In this document: positions 8,840 to 17,948 of the stretch, one piece after another | How positions within the stretch are numbered: position 1 is the stretch's first letter | How the letters are laid out: each line of letters opens with the position of its first letter | Source of the DNA: Glutamicibacter sp. JC586 | GTDB lineage: Bacteria > Actinomycetota > Actinomycetes > Actinomycetales > Micrococcaceae | Length of the DNA: 64,000 nt | Direction of reading: 5' to 3' | Assembly (NCBI RefSeq): GCF_009805585.1 | Contig: NZ_VHIN01000022.1 | Coordinates: 310,001-374,000, forward strand | Program-made: the position numbers and the translations under genes | The notes under the pieces: model-generated | What the model was told of the DNA's origin: nothing | The model's database searches: none | What the model saw: the letters and a program-made list of their open reading frames with translations, nothing else

Positions 8840-10039
8840 ATGTACACCGATCTCAAAGACCACCTGGCCGCGGAACTCGACGAGCTGAAGACCTCCGGGC
8901 TGTTCAAAGCCGAACGCCACATTGACTCAGCCCAGTCTGCCTCCATCATGGCCGGCTCGCTGGGCGCCGAGGCCCGCCAGGTCTTGAACTTTTGCGCCAA
9001 TAATTACCTGGGCCTGGCAGATAACCAGCAGATCATCGACGCCGCGAAGTCGGCCATGGACGAACGTGGTTTTGGTATGGCCTCGGTGCGCTTCATCTGC
9101 GGCACCCAGGATGCACACCTTGAGCTGGAAGCCAAGCTATCCAAGTTCCTGGGCACCGAAGACACCATCTTGTTCTCCAGCTGCTTTGATGCCAACGGCG
9201 GAGTCTTCGAATCGCTCTTCGGCAAGGAAGATGCCATCATTTCCGATGCGCTGAACCACGCCTCGATCATCGACGGCATCCGCCTGTCCAAGGCCGCCCG
9301 CTTCCGCTACGCCAACCAGGACATGAATGATCTGGAAACCCAACTTCAGGCCGCAGCAAAGCTCAACGACGGGGCAGGCGCACGCCGCACCATCATCGTC
9401 ACCGACGGCGTGTTCTCCATGGACGGCTACCTCGCCCCACTTGAAGCCATCTGCGATCTGGCCGAAAAGTACGGCGCGCTGGTTATGGTCGATGACTCCC
9501 ACGCGGTGGGCTTCATGGGCGCAACCGGTGCCGGAACTCCAGAGCACGCAGGGGTCTCGGACCGCGTGGACATCTACACCGGCACTTTCGGTAAAGCCCT
9601 GGGCGGAGCCTCCGGCGGCTATGTGTCAGGTCGCGGCGAAATTGTTGCCATGCTGCGCCAGAAGGCCCGCCCATACCTTTTCTCCAACTCACTGGCACCA
9701 TCGATCGTGGCCGCCACACTCAAGGCATTGGACCTCGTGGTGGGTTCAAATGACCTGCGCGAAAAGCTCTTCGAGAATGCAGCGCTCTTCCGCCGCCGCA
9801 TGAGCGAAGAAGGATTTGAACTGCTTGAGGGTGAGCACGCGATCATCCCGGTGATGTTCGGCGATGCCATCAGGGCAGCCGAAGTAGCTGCCAAAATGCT
9901 CGACCAGGGCGTATTTGTCACTGCCTTTAGCTACCCGGTGGTGCCCAAGGGCGCGGCCCGCATCCGTGTCCAGCTCTCCGCCGCGCACTCGGCGCAGGAC
10001 ATTGAAGCCTGTGTCCAAGCATTTGTTGCCAGCCGATGA
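8840..10039 (+). CDS. kbl: glycine C-acetyltransferase (2-amino-3-ketobutyrate CoA ligase)
   Basis: This 399-residue enzyme belongs to the alpha-oxoamine synthase family of fold-type I PLP enzymes. Motifs are [13 protein letters not shown] near residue 53, [10 protein letters not shown] near 220, and [14 protein letters not shown] near 250, where the lysine forms the Schiff base. It cleaves 2-amino-3-ketobutyrate with CoA to glycine and acetyl-CoA. Its placement 44 bases after tdh distinguishes it from BioF-type paralogues; a true BioF lies at 47.5-48.7 kb. AAGGAG precedes the ATG. Confidence 0.94.
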   Translation: MYTDLKDHLAAELDELKTSGLFKAERHIDSAQSASIMAGSLGAEARQVLNFCANNYLGLADNQQIIDAAKSAMDERGFGMASVRFICGTQDAHLELEAKLSKFLGTEDTILFSSCFDANGGVFESLFGKEDAIISDALNHASIIDGIRLSKAARFRYANQDMNDLETQLQAAAKLNDGAGARRTIIVTDGVFSMDGYLAPLEAICDLAEKYGALVMVDDSHAVGFMGATGAGTPEHAGVSDRVDIYTGTFGKALGGASGGYVSGRGEIVAMLRQKARPYLFSNSLAPSIVAATLKALDLVVGSNDLREKLFENAALFRRRMSEEGFELLEGEHAIIPVMFGDAIRAAEVAAKMLDQGVFVTAFSYPVVPKGAARIRVQLSAAHSAQDIEACVQAFVASR

Positions 10040-10108
10040 AGCTGTAGGCTAACTGCCGACGTGTTTCAATAGAAATTACGTTTCGGCACAACCAAAGGCG
10101 GAGGACTG

Positions 10109-11125
10109 ATGGCGACAAGGGATGATGTGGCGCACCTAGCCGGAGTTTCTCCCAGTACCGTGTCCTACGCAATCAGTGGTCGTCGCACCATCTCGGATGC
10201 CACCAAGGCCAAAGTCCTAGCGGCCATGCGGGAGCTGAACTACACCCCGGATGCGTTTGCCCAGGGCCTGGCCGGCGCACGTCGCGGTATCCTCGCGTTG
10301 CACTTTCCCACCAGTGTCGACGGCTACTCAAGTACCGAATTCGAGTACGTCACCGCGGCCATGGAGCGTGCCCGCACGCTGGGCTATCACATGCTGCTGT
10401 GGTCAAATCCGATGACCGACGTGATGGGACTGGAGAGTCTGGTCGGCCAGAAGTTGGTGGCTGGGGTGTTGATGATGGAAGTGTCAATCAACGATCTGCG
10501 CTTTGGCGTATTACGCCGAGCCAAGGTGCCCTTTGCTTCCATCGGTCGACCGGATGACAGCGACGACGTGTCCTACGTGGACAACGATTTTGCCGAAGCC
10601 GGCCGCATCGCGGTGGAATATCTCGCCGGACTTGGGCACAGCTCGATCATGTACATCAACGTCTCGGAGGAAGACCAGCAAGCCGGAAATGGTCCTGCCA
10701 TCCGCACCGCCAGGGCGATCAGTGACGCAGCGCGCGAATACGGTGTGCAGATGCAGGAAGTCCCGGTAGAAAACAATGCCCGCGGTGGCCGCGAGGCGTT
10801 GGAGGCCTACCTGAAAATGGATCCACGGCCTACCGCCGTGCTGGCCCTGAAGGAATTTGCTACCGCCGGTTTTGTCAACGCTGCGGTCATGGCTTCGCTA
10901 CGCATCCCCGAAGATCTTTCGGTGATTGCCTTGGGCGTGGGGGACCGCTCGGCAGAGATGGTTGCCCCGGCGCTGACCACCGTCGCTCCTTCGGGGGAGC
11001 AGATTTCCCATGCCGCGGTCGATGCCCTAGTGCAGCAAATTGAGGGGCGTACCACCGGTGTGGTGCAGAAACTGATCGCCCCGATTATGAGCGTTCGAGA
11101 AAGCTCGGGCCCGGCCCCGCAGTAG
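10109..11125 (+). CDS. LacI family transcriptional regulator
   Basis: The N-terminal helix-turn-helix MATRDDVAHLAGVSPSTVSYAISGRRTIS is classic LacI, with the hinge helix (MRELNYTPDAFAQGLAG) by residue 55. The sugar-binding domain of about 275 residues follows (YVDNDFAEAGRIAVEYLAGLGH, then VIALGVGD). GGAGGA lies before the start. It is directly upstream of a sugar ABC importer on the same strand and most likely represses it in the absence of the sugar. It could share a transcript with kbl, which ends 69 bases earlier, but the functions differ. Confidence 0.88.
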   Translation: MATRDDVAHLAGVSPSTVSYAISGRRTISDATKAKVLAAMRELNYTPDAFAQGLAGARRGILALHFPTSVDGYSSTEFEYVTAAMERARTLGYHMLLWSNPMTDVMGLESLVGQKLVAGVLMMEVSINDLRFGVLRRAKVPFASIGRPDDSDDVSYVDNDFAEAGRIAVEYLAGLGHSSIMYINVSEEDQQAGNGPAIRTARAISDAAREYGVQMQEVPVENNARGGREALEAYLKMDPRPTAVLALKEFATAGFVNAAVMASLRIPEDLSVIALGVGDRSAEMVAPALTTVAPSGEQISHAAVDALVQQIEGRTTGVVQKLIAPIMSVRESSGPAPQ

Positions 11126-11163
11126 TGGGCGCGCGAAATTTATGGACAGTTTTGCCACAGGTG

Positions 11164-11193
11164 TTGACGCGCGTCGATGATCTAGGTCACTAT
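11164..11193 (+). promoter_or_regulatory. candidate promoter and LacI-type operator before the ABC importer
   Basis: TTGACG at 11164-11169 resembles a -35 hexamer. It overlaps the perfect ten-base palindrome GACGCGCGTC at 11166-11175, which has a central CG as LacI-family operators do. A weak -10 (CACTAT) follows about 18 bases on. The palindrome is visible; its role is inferred from the LacI gene just upstream. Confidence 0.35.
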
Positions 11194-11256
11194 TGAGGGG
11201 ATCACTCGTGCCAGGCCATCCTTGCCGGTCAGGCACTTCTCGACGTGGAGGGCATC

Positions 11257-12618
11257 ATGAAGAAAACGAAACGCGGTCTGAAGCTCGCGCCGGCCATCTC
11301 TGTAGCAGCAATCAGCCTGCTGCTCGCCGGCTGCTCCGGTGGCGCCGACCCTAACGATCCCAATGCCGGCGGAGGAAGCGCCGCACCTTCTGTCGGCACG
11401 GCAGACGGAGTTGTTGACATCTACGGCCCGGTGACCGGCACCGAAGCTCAGCTGCTCGAAAAGTCCTGGGCCAAGTGGTCCGAGGAAAACAACATCAAGA
11501 TTCGCTACACCGGCGATAAGAACTTTGAATCCCAGATCGGCATCAAGGTCCAGGGTGGCGACACCCCGGACCTGGCCGTCTTCCCCCAGCCAGGCCTGCT
11601 GCAGGCCACCGTGGCCCAGGGCAAGGTGCAGAAACTTCCCGAAGGCGTCCAAACCCAGCTGTCAAACAACTGGTCCGAAGACTGGCAGAACTACGGCAAG
11701 GTTGATGGAGTCCAGTACGGTGTGCCACTGATGGCCAACGTTAAGGGCTACATTTGGTACTCGCCAAAGCAGTTTGAAGAATGGGGCGTGAGCGTTCCGA
11801 AGACCTGGGATGAAATGACCAACCTGGGCACCGAGATCTCGAAGAAGACCAACAAGCCTGCCTGGTGCGCCGGCTTTGCCTCCGGTGAAGCTTCGGGCTG
11901 GCCAGGCACCGACTGGATCGAAGACGCCGTGCTACGTCAGGCCGGCACCGACGCCTACGACAAGTGGGTTGCCGGAGATCTGGAATTCACCTCACCAGAA
12001 ATCACCAGCGCTTTTGACTCCGTGGGCAAGATCCTGCTCGATCCCAAGCAGGTCAACGCAGGCTACGGCGACGTAAAGTCGATCAACTCCACCGCCTTTG
12101 GTGATGTTGCCACCGCAGTTGCCAAGGGCACCTGCCCACTGACCCACCAGGGTTCCTTCCTCGAAGGCTACTTCGCGGAATCGAAGAACGCCGATGGTAA
12201 GACGGCTACCGTGGGACCTGACGGAGACGTCTGGGCCTTCGTCGCCCCTCCAGCCAAGGCCGATGATCCCGTCTCCGTTGTTGGTGGCGGCGAATTTGTC
12301 GCAGCCTTCTCCAACGATGAGGAGACCGCCAAGGTTCAGGAATACATAGCCAGCGCGGACTGGGCGAACAGCCGCGTATCCCTCGGTGGCGTGATCTCGG
12401 CGAACTCGGGCCTTGACCCGAAGAACGCCAGCAGCGATCTTTTGCGCAGCGCCGTGGAACTGCTCCAGGATCCAAACACCACCTTCCGCTTCGACGGATC
12501 TGACCTGATGCCAAAGAGCGTCGGTTCGGACTCCTTCTGGAAGGGCTTGGTTGACTGGGTCGACGGCAAGTCCACCGAAGAGGTGCTGAAGAATATTCAA
12601 GCAGGTTATGACTCCTAG
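11257..12618 (+). CDS. sugar ABC transporter substrate-binding lipoprotein (AglE/GgtB type)
   Basis: The 453-residue protein has a lipoprotein signal peptide: basic MKKTKRGLK, a hydrophobic stretch, then the lipobox LLAGC. A low-complexity GGADPNDPNAGGGS linker follows the lipidated cysteine. The mature part has features of group 1 extracellular solute-binding proteins (TGDKNFESQIGIKVQGGDTPDLAVFPQPGLL and later WPGTDWIEDAVLRQAG). The resemblance is to alpha-glucoside and glucosylglycerol binding proteins. ATG 11257 follows GTGGAGGGCATC; an ATG twelve bases upstream has no such site. It should bind an oligosaccharide or glucoside outside the membrane and deliver it to the two permeases encoded next. 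Confidence 0.9.
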   Translation: MKKTKRGLKLAPAISVAAISLLLAGCSGGADPNDPNAGGGSAAPSVGTADGVVDIYGPVTGTEAQLLEKSWAKWSEENNIKIRYTGDKNFESQIGIKVQGGDTPDLAVFPQPGLLQATVAQGKVQKLPEGVQTQLSNNWSEDWQNYGKVDGVQYGVPLMANVKGYIWYSPKQFEEWGVSVPKTWDEMTNLGTEISKKTNKPAWCAGFASGEASGWPGTDWIEDAVLRQAGTDAYDKWVAGDLEFTSPEITSAFDSVGKILLDPKQVNAGYGDVKSINSTAFGDVATAVAKGTCPLTHQGSFLEGYFAESKNADGKTATVGPDGDVWAFVAPPAKADDPVSVVGGGEFVAAFSNDEETAKVQEYIASADWANSRVSLGGVISANSGLDPKNASSDLLRSAVELLQDPNTTFRFDGSDLMPKSVGSDSFWKGLVDWVDGKSTEEVLKNIQAGYDS

Positions 12619-12686
12619 TCACCACCTGGTTCGTCGTCAACGGCCGGGACTCCCGGCCGTTGACGTGATTGTAGGAGCCTAAGACC

Positions 12687-13826
12687 ATGTCTGAATTTTT
12701 CCAGTGGCTTGCCGGTGTGCCACCGCTGGGCCAGATCCCGATCGTACTGCTAGCTTTTGCAGTCCTGATCGCCGTGATCCTCGCCTTTGTTGAGGTCGCC
12801 ACCAAACGTGGCCGTGCCTTTAACATCGTTCGTTTACTTGCCGCCGTGCTCGTCCCGGTCATCATTTTGCTAGCACTAGGGCTGTACAACTCGGTGATGT
12901 GGGTAGCCGGCATCGCGGCCGTTGCCGGCGCAATCCTGTTCTACTTTGATCGCCGTTCGCGCGACGGTGCCGGCTCGCTGCTACAACTGAGCGGCTTCCT
13001 GGCTCCGGCCATGGCCTTGTTGGCAATTGGCCTGATCTATCCGACGATCCGCACCGCCATGAGTGCCTTCATGGCCAATGATGGTTCCGGGTTTGTGGGC
13101 CTGGCCAACTTCGCCTGGGTCTTCACCAGCCCTGATGGCCTCACCGCGCTGCTGAACACCCTGGTCTGGGTCTTGGTCGCGCCGATCGTATCGACCATCG
13201 TCGGCCTGGCCTACGCGGTGTTCATTGATAAGTCCCGCGGCGAGAAGTTCTTCAAACTCCTAGTCTTCATGCCCATGGCCATCTCCTTTGTCGGCGCATC
13301 GATCATCTTTAAGTTCTTCTACGACACCCGCCAGGGCGAACAGATCGGTGTACTGAACGCGATCATCACCGCCTTTGGCGCCAAGCCGGTTGACTGGTTG
13401 GGACTTGAACCTTGGAACACCCTGTTCCTGGTGATCATCCTGATCTGGACGCAGTCAGGTTTTGCGATGGTGATCCTCTCGGCCGCCATCAAGGGTGTAC
13501 CAGCCGAACAGCTCGAAGCTGCCGCGCTAGATGGCGCCAGCCCATGGCAACGCTTCACCAATGTCACCCTGCCGGGCATCCGTTCCTCGGTGATCGTGGT
13601 GCTGACCACCATCTCGATCGCCTCGCTAAAGGTCTACGACATTGTTTCCTCGATGACCGGTGGCCGCTCGGACACCACGGTGCTCGCCTTCGAAATGGTT
13701 CGCCAGTTCCAACTCGGCGCACGTACCGGGTACAGCTCGGCCCTTGCGGTGATCCTGTTCATCCTGGTCTTGCCGATCATCATCTACAACGTGCGTCAGC
13801 ACAAGAAGCAAAGGAGCATCCGATGA
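12687..13826 (+). CDS. sugar ABC transporter permease (AglF type)
   Basis: This 379-residue membrane protein has several N-terminal membrane segments before the usual six of MalF-type permeases. The ATPase-coupling EAA loop reads EAAALDGASPWQRFTNVTLPGI, about 100 residues from the C-terminus. The extended N-terminus is typical of the AglF/GgtC branch associated with alpha-glucoside uptake. The stop overlaps the next permease start by four bases (ATGA), indicating translational coupling. It forms half of the membrane channel, with the ligand supplied by the upstream lipoprotein. Confidence 0.9.
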   Translation: MSEFFQWLAGVPPLGQIPIVLLAFAVLIAVILAFVEVATKRGRAFNIVRLLAAVLVPVIILLALGLYNSVMWVAGIAAVAGAILFYFDRRSRDGAGSLLQLSGFLAPAMALLAIGLIYPTIRTAMSAFMANDGSGFVGLANFAWVFTSPDGLTALLNTLVWVLVAPIVSTIVGLAYAVFIDKSRGEKFFKLLVFMPMAISFVGASIIFKFFYDTRQGEQIGVLNAIITAFGAKPVDWLGLEPWNTLFLVIILIWTQSGFAMVILSAAIKGVPAEQLEAAALDGASPWQRFTNVTLPGIRSSVIVVLTTISIASLKVYDIVSSMTGGRSDTTVLAFEMVRQFQLGARTGYSSALAVILFILVLPIIIYNVRQHKKQRSIR

Positions 13827-14770
13827 GCGCCGTGGGTGAATCATCTCGTCGCCTGCTCAAGGCCACCGAACAAACCAGCGGCAAGCTGCGCAAGGCGACC
13901 ACCTCCCGTGGTGCGACCATCGCAGCCTTCATCATCGCCGCCATCTGGACCATCCCGACCTTTGGTCTTTTTGTCTCATCCTTTAGACAGGCCGATGACA
14001 TCAAGACCACCGGCTGGTGGACCGCGCTGGCTAACCCCTCGTTTACGCTGGATAACTACGCTCAGGCTTTCACCTCGGGTGATAGCTTGCCACTCTCCAA
14101 AGCGTTTTTGAACTCGTTGGTCATCACCATCCCGGCAGCTATTGTGCCGATCATCCTGGCAAGCCTGGCCGCCTATGCTTTCGCCTGGATCAACTTCAAG
14201 GGCCGCAATACGCTCTTTGTGATGGTCTTCGCGCTGCAGATTGTTCCGATCCAGATGGCCTTAGTGCCACTGCTTCAGCTGTTCTCCGATGGCGTGAAGA
14301 TCGGCGGTCTTTACATCCTGCCCGGACTAGGTGTTAACGGTCTGGATGGAGCCTATGCGAAGGTGTGGATCGCGCACACGATCTTTGCATTGCCGCTGGC
14401 GATCTTCATGTTGCATAACTTCATCTCTGAAATCCCCGAGGAAGTCATTGAGGCTGCCCGAGTGGACGGCGCCGGGCACGGCAAGATCTTCGCGCAGATC
14501 GTGTTGCCACTGTCGATGCCGGCCATCGCGTCTTTCGGCATTTTCCAGTTCCTCTGGGTGTGGAATGACCTGCTGGTCGCCACGGTCTTCACCTCTGGCG
14601 CAGGACTGCCGATCACCAAGGCGTTGCAGGACTTGTCCGGAACCTATGGACAATCCTGGGAGCTGCTCACCGCTGGTGCGTTCATCTCGATGATCATTCC
14701 ATTGGTGGTCTTCTTCGCCTTGCAGCGCTACTTTGTGCGTGGCCTGCTGGCCGGTGCCACCAAGGGCTAA
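13823..14770 (+). CDS. sugar ABC transporter permease (AglG/MalG type)
   Basis: The 315-residue protein has six predicted membrane helices and the EAA motif EAARVDGAGHGKIFAQIVLPLSMPA about 100 residues from its end, as in MalG-type permeases. AGGAGCATCCG precedes ATG 13823, which overlaps the upstream stop. The frame is open well upstream, but that part has no permease character. It pairs with the preceding permease. No ATP-binding subunit or glycosidase follows; the operon ends in a strong hairpin, so the ATPase must be encoded elsewhere, as with the shared MsiK-type ATPases of actinobacteria. Confidence 0.9.
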   Translation: MSAVGESSRRLLKATEQTSGKLRKATTSRGATIAAFIIAAIWTIPTFGLFVSSFRQADDIKTTGWWTALANPSFTLDNYAQAFTSGDSLPLSKAFLNSLVITIPAAIVPIILASLAAYAFAWINFKGRNTLFVMVFALQIVPIQMALVPLLQLFSDGVKIGGLYILPGLGVNGLDGAYAKVWIAHTIFALPLAIFMLHNFISEIPEEVIEAARVDGAGHGKIFAQIVLPLSMPAIASFGIFQFLWVWNDLLVATVFTSGAGLPITKALQDLSGTYGQSWELLTAGAFISMIIPLVVFFALQRYFVRGLLAGATKG

Positions 14771-14785
14771 AACGCGGTTGACCCC

Positions 14786-14821
14786 CAGCAAGGGCCTCGG
14801 ATTTTTCCGGGGCCCTTGCTG
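14786..14821 (+). terminator. intrinsic terminator of the sugar importer operon
   Basis: CAGCAAGGGCCTCGGA and TCCGGGGCCCTTGCTG pair over 16 bases around a TTTT loop, with a single mismatch-type pair. It starts 15 bases after the stop codon. The T-run after it is weak (GCGTTTG), so it may also stabilise the 3' end. Confidence 0.75.
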
Positions 14822-14861
14822 CGTTTGAAACTGCTGGGTTTGAATCTGTTGCGTCTGAAAT
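14817..14861 (+). repeat. three imperfect 15-bp tandem repeats
   Basis: TGCTGCGTTTGAAAC, TGCTGGGTTTGAATC and TGTTGCGTCTGAAAT lie head to tail at 14817, 14832 and 14847. The first unit overlaps the last bases of the preceding terminator stem. They fill the short gap before hutI. No function is evident. Confidence 0.7.
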
Positions 14862-14921
14862 CCCGGATCAGAAAAGAGCGAGGCGAGCCACAAGTTTTAT
14901 CCAAGCCAGTAGGCTCATCCC

Positions 14922-16112
14922 ATGGCTACAACCTTGTTGACGAATATCGGGCAACTAACCACCGTTGATGCGTCTTCACGCGTGGTGGAGAACGCGGCGG
15001 TGCTGATCGAGAACGAGCAGATCGCGTGGATTGGCTGCGCATCCGATGCGCCACAGGCCGCTACTGTCACCGATCTCTCCGGCAAGGCTGTCCTGCCTGG
15101 CTGGGTCGACTCGCATAGCCACCTGATCTTTGGGGGAGACCGCGCCGAAGAATTTGTCGCCCGCATGGCTGGCGAATCCTATGCCGCCGGAGGCATCGCG
15201 GTGACCACCGCAGCCACCAGAAACCTCAGCAACGAACAGCTCACCAATCTAGTCGCTACTCGTCGGCACGAGGCCCTGCGCATGGGAACCACCTGGATGG
15301 AAACCAAAACCGGCTACGGTCTGGAGATGGCTGAGGAGATTCGCCATGCACAGCTAGGCCGCCGGCTAGTCGACACCCTGACCTTCCTCGGTGCCCATCT
15401 GGTACCCGCAAATTCCAACGCCGATGAGTACACCGACCTCGTCGCCGGTCAGATGCTGGAAGCAGTAGCCGAGCACATCGACTTTGTGGATGTCTTCTGC
15501 GAACGTGGCGCCTTCAATGAAGAGCAATCCCGTCGAGTACTACACGCCGCCCAGCAGAAAAACATCCCCAGCAAAGTCCACGGAAACCAGTTGGGCCACG
15601 GACCTGGCGTCAAACTGGCCGTTGAGTTCCACAGCCATTCGGTGGATCACGTCAACTACCTTGAAAATTCTGATTTCCAGGCGCTCGCCGGAAGCTGGAG
15701 CAACTGGGAGAGCACGTCCAGAACGGGGAAGCGCGGAACCGTCGCCACTTGTTTGCCCGCCTGCGATTTGTCCACCCGGCAGCCTTTGGCCCCAGGTCGC
15801 GAGCTATTGGACGCCGGGATACCTATCGCGCTGGCGAGCAATTGCAATCCCGGCACCAGCTACACCAGCAACATGAACTTCGCGGTAGCTACCGCGGTGC
15901 TACAAATGAACCTGACGCTTGCCGAAGCCATCGAGGCAGCCACTTATTCGGGAGCGCTGGCCCTCGGCGTCCAGGACCAGGTCGGGTCCATCGAAGTTGG
16001 CAAACGCGCAGACCTGCACGTTCTTGATGCGCCAGTGGCAGCGCACCTGGCCTACCGTCCCGGGATGAACCTGACTCACAGCGTGTATCGGGCGGGTCAA
16101 CTGGTGCGGTAA
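14922..16112 (+). CDS. hutI: imidazolonepropionase
   Basis: The 396-residue amidohydrolase shows the first metal motif as DSHSHLIFGGDRAEEF, the substrate-binding motif KVHGNQLGHGPG, and the C-terminal HLAYRPGMNLTHSVY. It opens imidazolonepropionate to formiminoglutamate in histidine breakdown. Two features differ from the better-known Bacillus enzyme: a segment of about twelve residues between ALAGS and TVATCLP (GSWSNWESTSRTGKRG), and Asn in place of the metal-binding Asp before CNPGTSYTS (ASNCNPG). I believe related actinobacterial enzymes share these, so this is probably a lineage trait. The other hut genes are not here; a HutD-like gene lies 13 kb away. Confidence 0.88.
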   Translation: MATTLLTNIGQLTTVDASSRVVENAAVLIENEQIAWIGCASDAPQAATVTDLSGKAVLPGWVDSHSHLIFGGDRAEEFVARMAGESYAAGGIAVTTAATRNLSNEQLTNLVATRRHEALRMGTTWMETKTGYGLEMAEEIRHAQLGRRLVDTLTFLGAHLVPANSNADEYTDLVAGQMLEAVAEHIDFVDVFCERGAFNEEQSRRVLHAAQQKNIPSKVHGNQLGHGPGVKLAVEFHSHSVDHVNYLENSDFQALAGSWSNWESTSRTGKRGTVATCLPACDLSTRQPLAPGRELLDAGIPIALASNCNPGTSYTSNMNFAVATAVLQMNLTLAEAIEAATYSGALALGVQDQVGSIEVGKRADLHVLDAPVAAHLAYRPGMNLTHSVYRAGQLVR

Positions 16113-16144
16113 GGCTGATTCAATGAGATCTGGCATGAAGGGCA

Positions 16145-16543
16145 TTAACCATTAGAGCCATGATCCAGCTTCTTCCACAGTCGGTCGCGTTCTGCGCCCG
16201 TCATTGGATTTGCTTCAAATCTGGCTTCGGCTTGCGTTTTTGGATCGTCGACTAGAACGTAACCATCTCGAAGCTCGTTCACGGTGTACCAGCCCGGTCC
16301 ATAGTCTTCCTCGACAAGATCGTGCTGACCGTCGGCCCAATGGGTCTGCCACCAAAGGCACTCTTGTTTCTCCCATAAGAAGGGGAAAGAGCGCATGATG
16401 CTCACCGAAGTAGTCAGCCACCCACGGACTTGACCATCGAGAGTGAGCTCCCAGACCGAGTCCCGGAAAATATCCAGCTCTGGATCTCGTGTCCAATCGC
16501 TCTCATTGAACCACTTGCCTAGCCAACGCATGGCAACAATCAT
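16145..16543 (-). CDS. hypothetical protein, tryptophan-rich
   Basis: I do not recognise this 132-residue protein. It is rich in Trp and acidic residues (WLGKWFNESDWTRDPELDIFRD, QECLWWQTHWADGQHDLVEED, GPGWYTVNELRDGYVLVDD), has no signal peptide or membrane segment, and looks like a small soluble globular protein. A second ATG twelve bases downstream (16531, MRWLGKWF) is an equally good start, and neither has a clear ribosome-binding site. It is convergent with hutI and lies 28 bases upstream of the methyltransferase gene start region on the same strand. Composition and codon use look coding. Confidence 0.6.
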   Translation of the reverse strand: MIVAMRWLGKWFNESDWTRDPELDIFRDSVWELTLDGQVRGWLTTSVSIMRSFPFLWEKQECLWWQTHWADGQHDLVEEDYGPGWYTVNELRDGYVLVDDPKTQAEARFEANPMTGAERDRLWKKLDHGSNG

Positions 16544-16571
16544 GGCGGAGGCTCACTGCCTGTAAAATTAC

Positions 16572-17204
16572 TTATGATGGCAAGACAAAGATGCCATCTG
16601 GCTTGGTAAAACCCGTTCTTTTCTGGGTTTTGGCGTACATGCTGACGCACCAATCGGCTGAGAAATCAAAAGTAGATAGGTGCCAATCTGAGAATCGTCC
16701 TACTAGCCGCAATTGTGATCGCTCAAGCAACTCGTCTTGTTGCTCCGTTCCACCTCTAGCTACTGCGCTTGTTCCAATGACTAACACGCCTGAATCACTC
16801 AGTAGCAGTTGAGCCACGGAGAACAATCCCGCGAACTCTTCTGCGGGCAAGAATGCTGGAACGTTTCCCGCAAGAACGATGGCTTCAAAACTAATCGGTA
16901 GTCCACACGCTCGAAGAGTTTCCAAGTTCAGCTCCCCAGCACCAAGTTGCCTAAACCAAGTATCGTCAAATAGCTCACCGGCGACCTCCAGAACCTGCTG
17001 CGTTGGATCGATGCCGAATGCCTGATGTCCTCGTTGGCGTAGCGCATTGACCGTATTGCCGATGCCGCAACCGATGTCGAGAATTCTCGAGCCCCGTGGG
17101 CATAACATATCAACGAATCGTGCTGCAGTCTCAAGATCCGTTCCCGCCATAGTCAGGTTGCGCATCTTAATTGCGTAGGAATCGTAGTCCTTGCTAACGC
17201 TCAT
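16572..17204 (-). CDS. class I SAM-dependent methyltransferase
   Basis: The SAM-binding motif I is RILDIGCGIGNTVNALRQRGH, followed by the acidic end of strand 2 in FGIDPTQQ. Later strands are visible as FEAIVLAGNVPAFLP (motif IV position) and SDSGVLVIGTSA. This is the Rossmann-fold methyltransferase type 11/25 layout at about 210 residues. ATG 17204 (MSVSKDYDSYA) is chosen because family members start close to this point; an ATG at 17258 adds 18 residues without homology. The substrate cannot be inferred. It is divergent from tpx. Confidence 0.8.
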   Translation of the reverse strand: MSVSKDYDSYAIKMRNLTMAGTDLETAARFVDMLCPRGSRILDIGCGIGNTVNALRQRGHQAFGIDPTQQVLEVAGELFDDTWFRQLGAGELNLETLRACGLPISFEAIVLAGNVPAFLPAEEFAGLFSVAQLLLSDSGVLVIGTSAVARGGTEQQDELLERSQLRLVGRFSDWHLSTFDFSADWCVSMYAKTQKRTGFTKPDGIFVLPS

Positions 17205-17302
17205 GCTGGCAAGTATTCCATGCGCCAGCCAACCCGCGACTTGTTTCCGCGCGTTCATCTAAAATCTGGCAGTGAAATAGGCATTCGTGATAAACAAGAA
17301 CC

Positions 17303-17800
17303 ATGGCTAATACTGCTTTCAAGGGAACTCCCGTACAGACCATTGGTGAACTGCCAGCCGTAGGCTCGCAGGCTCCATCATTCACCCTCACCGACACCGA
17401 CCTTGCGGACCTGACTAGCGATTCGCTGGCTGGCCGTCGCGTTGTCCTGAACATCTTCCCATCGGTTGATACCGGCGTCTGCGCTGCCAGCGTTCGCCGC
17501 TTCAACGAACTGGCTGCCGGCCTGGATAACACCACCGTTGTGTGTGTTTCCGCTGACCTGCCATTCGCACTGGGCCGCTTCTGCGGCGCAGAAGACATCG
17601 AGAACGTCTCGGCTGCTTCGGTTTTCCGTTCGGACTTCGGTTCGGACTACGGCGTCACCCAGGTTGACGGTCCACTAGCAGGCCTACTGGCCCGCTCGGT
17701 CATCGTCCTGGACGAGACCGGCAAGGTGATTTACACCCAGGTCGTTCCTGAGATCACCACCGAGCCAGACTACGATGCAGCAATCGCAGCCCTGAGCTAA
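17303..17800 (+). CDS. tpx: thiol peroxidase (atypical 2-Cys peroxiredoxin)
   Basis: The 165-residue protein matches Tpx along its whole length. The peroxidatic cysteine lies in [20 protein letters not shown] near residue 60 and the resolving cysteine in [13 protein letters not shown] about 34 residues later. It reduces hydrogen peroxide and alkyl hydroperoxides using thioredoxin. It is a single gene closed by a strong terminator. Confidence 0.95.
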   Translation: MANTAFKGTPVQTIGELPAVGSQAPSFTLTDTDLADLTSDSLAGRRVVLNIFPSVDTGVCAASVRRFNELAAGLDNTTVVCVSADLPFALGRFCGAEDIENVSAASVFRSDFGSDYGVTQVDGPLAGLLARSVIVLDETGKVIYTQVVPEITTEPDYDAAIAALS

Positions 17801-17829
17801 ATCTTCCTTGCATCGGCGACGATGCGCCG

Positions 17830-17866
17830 AAATGCCCACCCGAGCACGATGCTCAGGTGGGCATTT
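17830..17866 (+). terminator. intrinsic terminator after tpx
   Basis: AAATGCCCACC and GGTGGGCATTT form an eleven-base stem, and the interior continues pairing as GAGCA with TGCTC. The downstream arm ends in TTTT. It starts 29 bases after the tpx stop codon. Confidence 0.88.
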
Positions 17867-17948
17867 TGCGTTTTCAACGCGTTCGAGAAAAGTGATGTTT
17901 CGCTAAATCCTGATCGACGAAGACAACGCGAGGGATCATCATCAAGTG

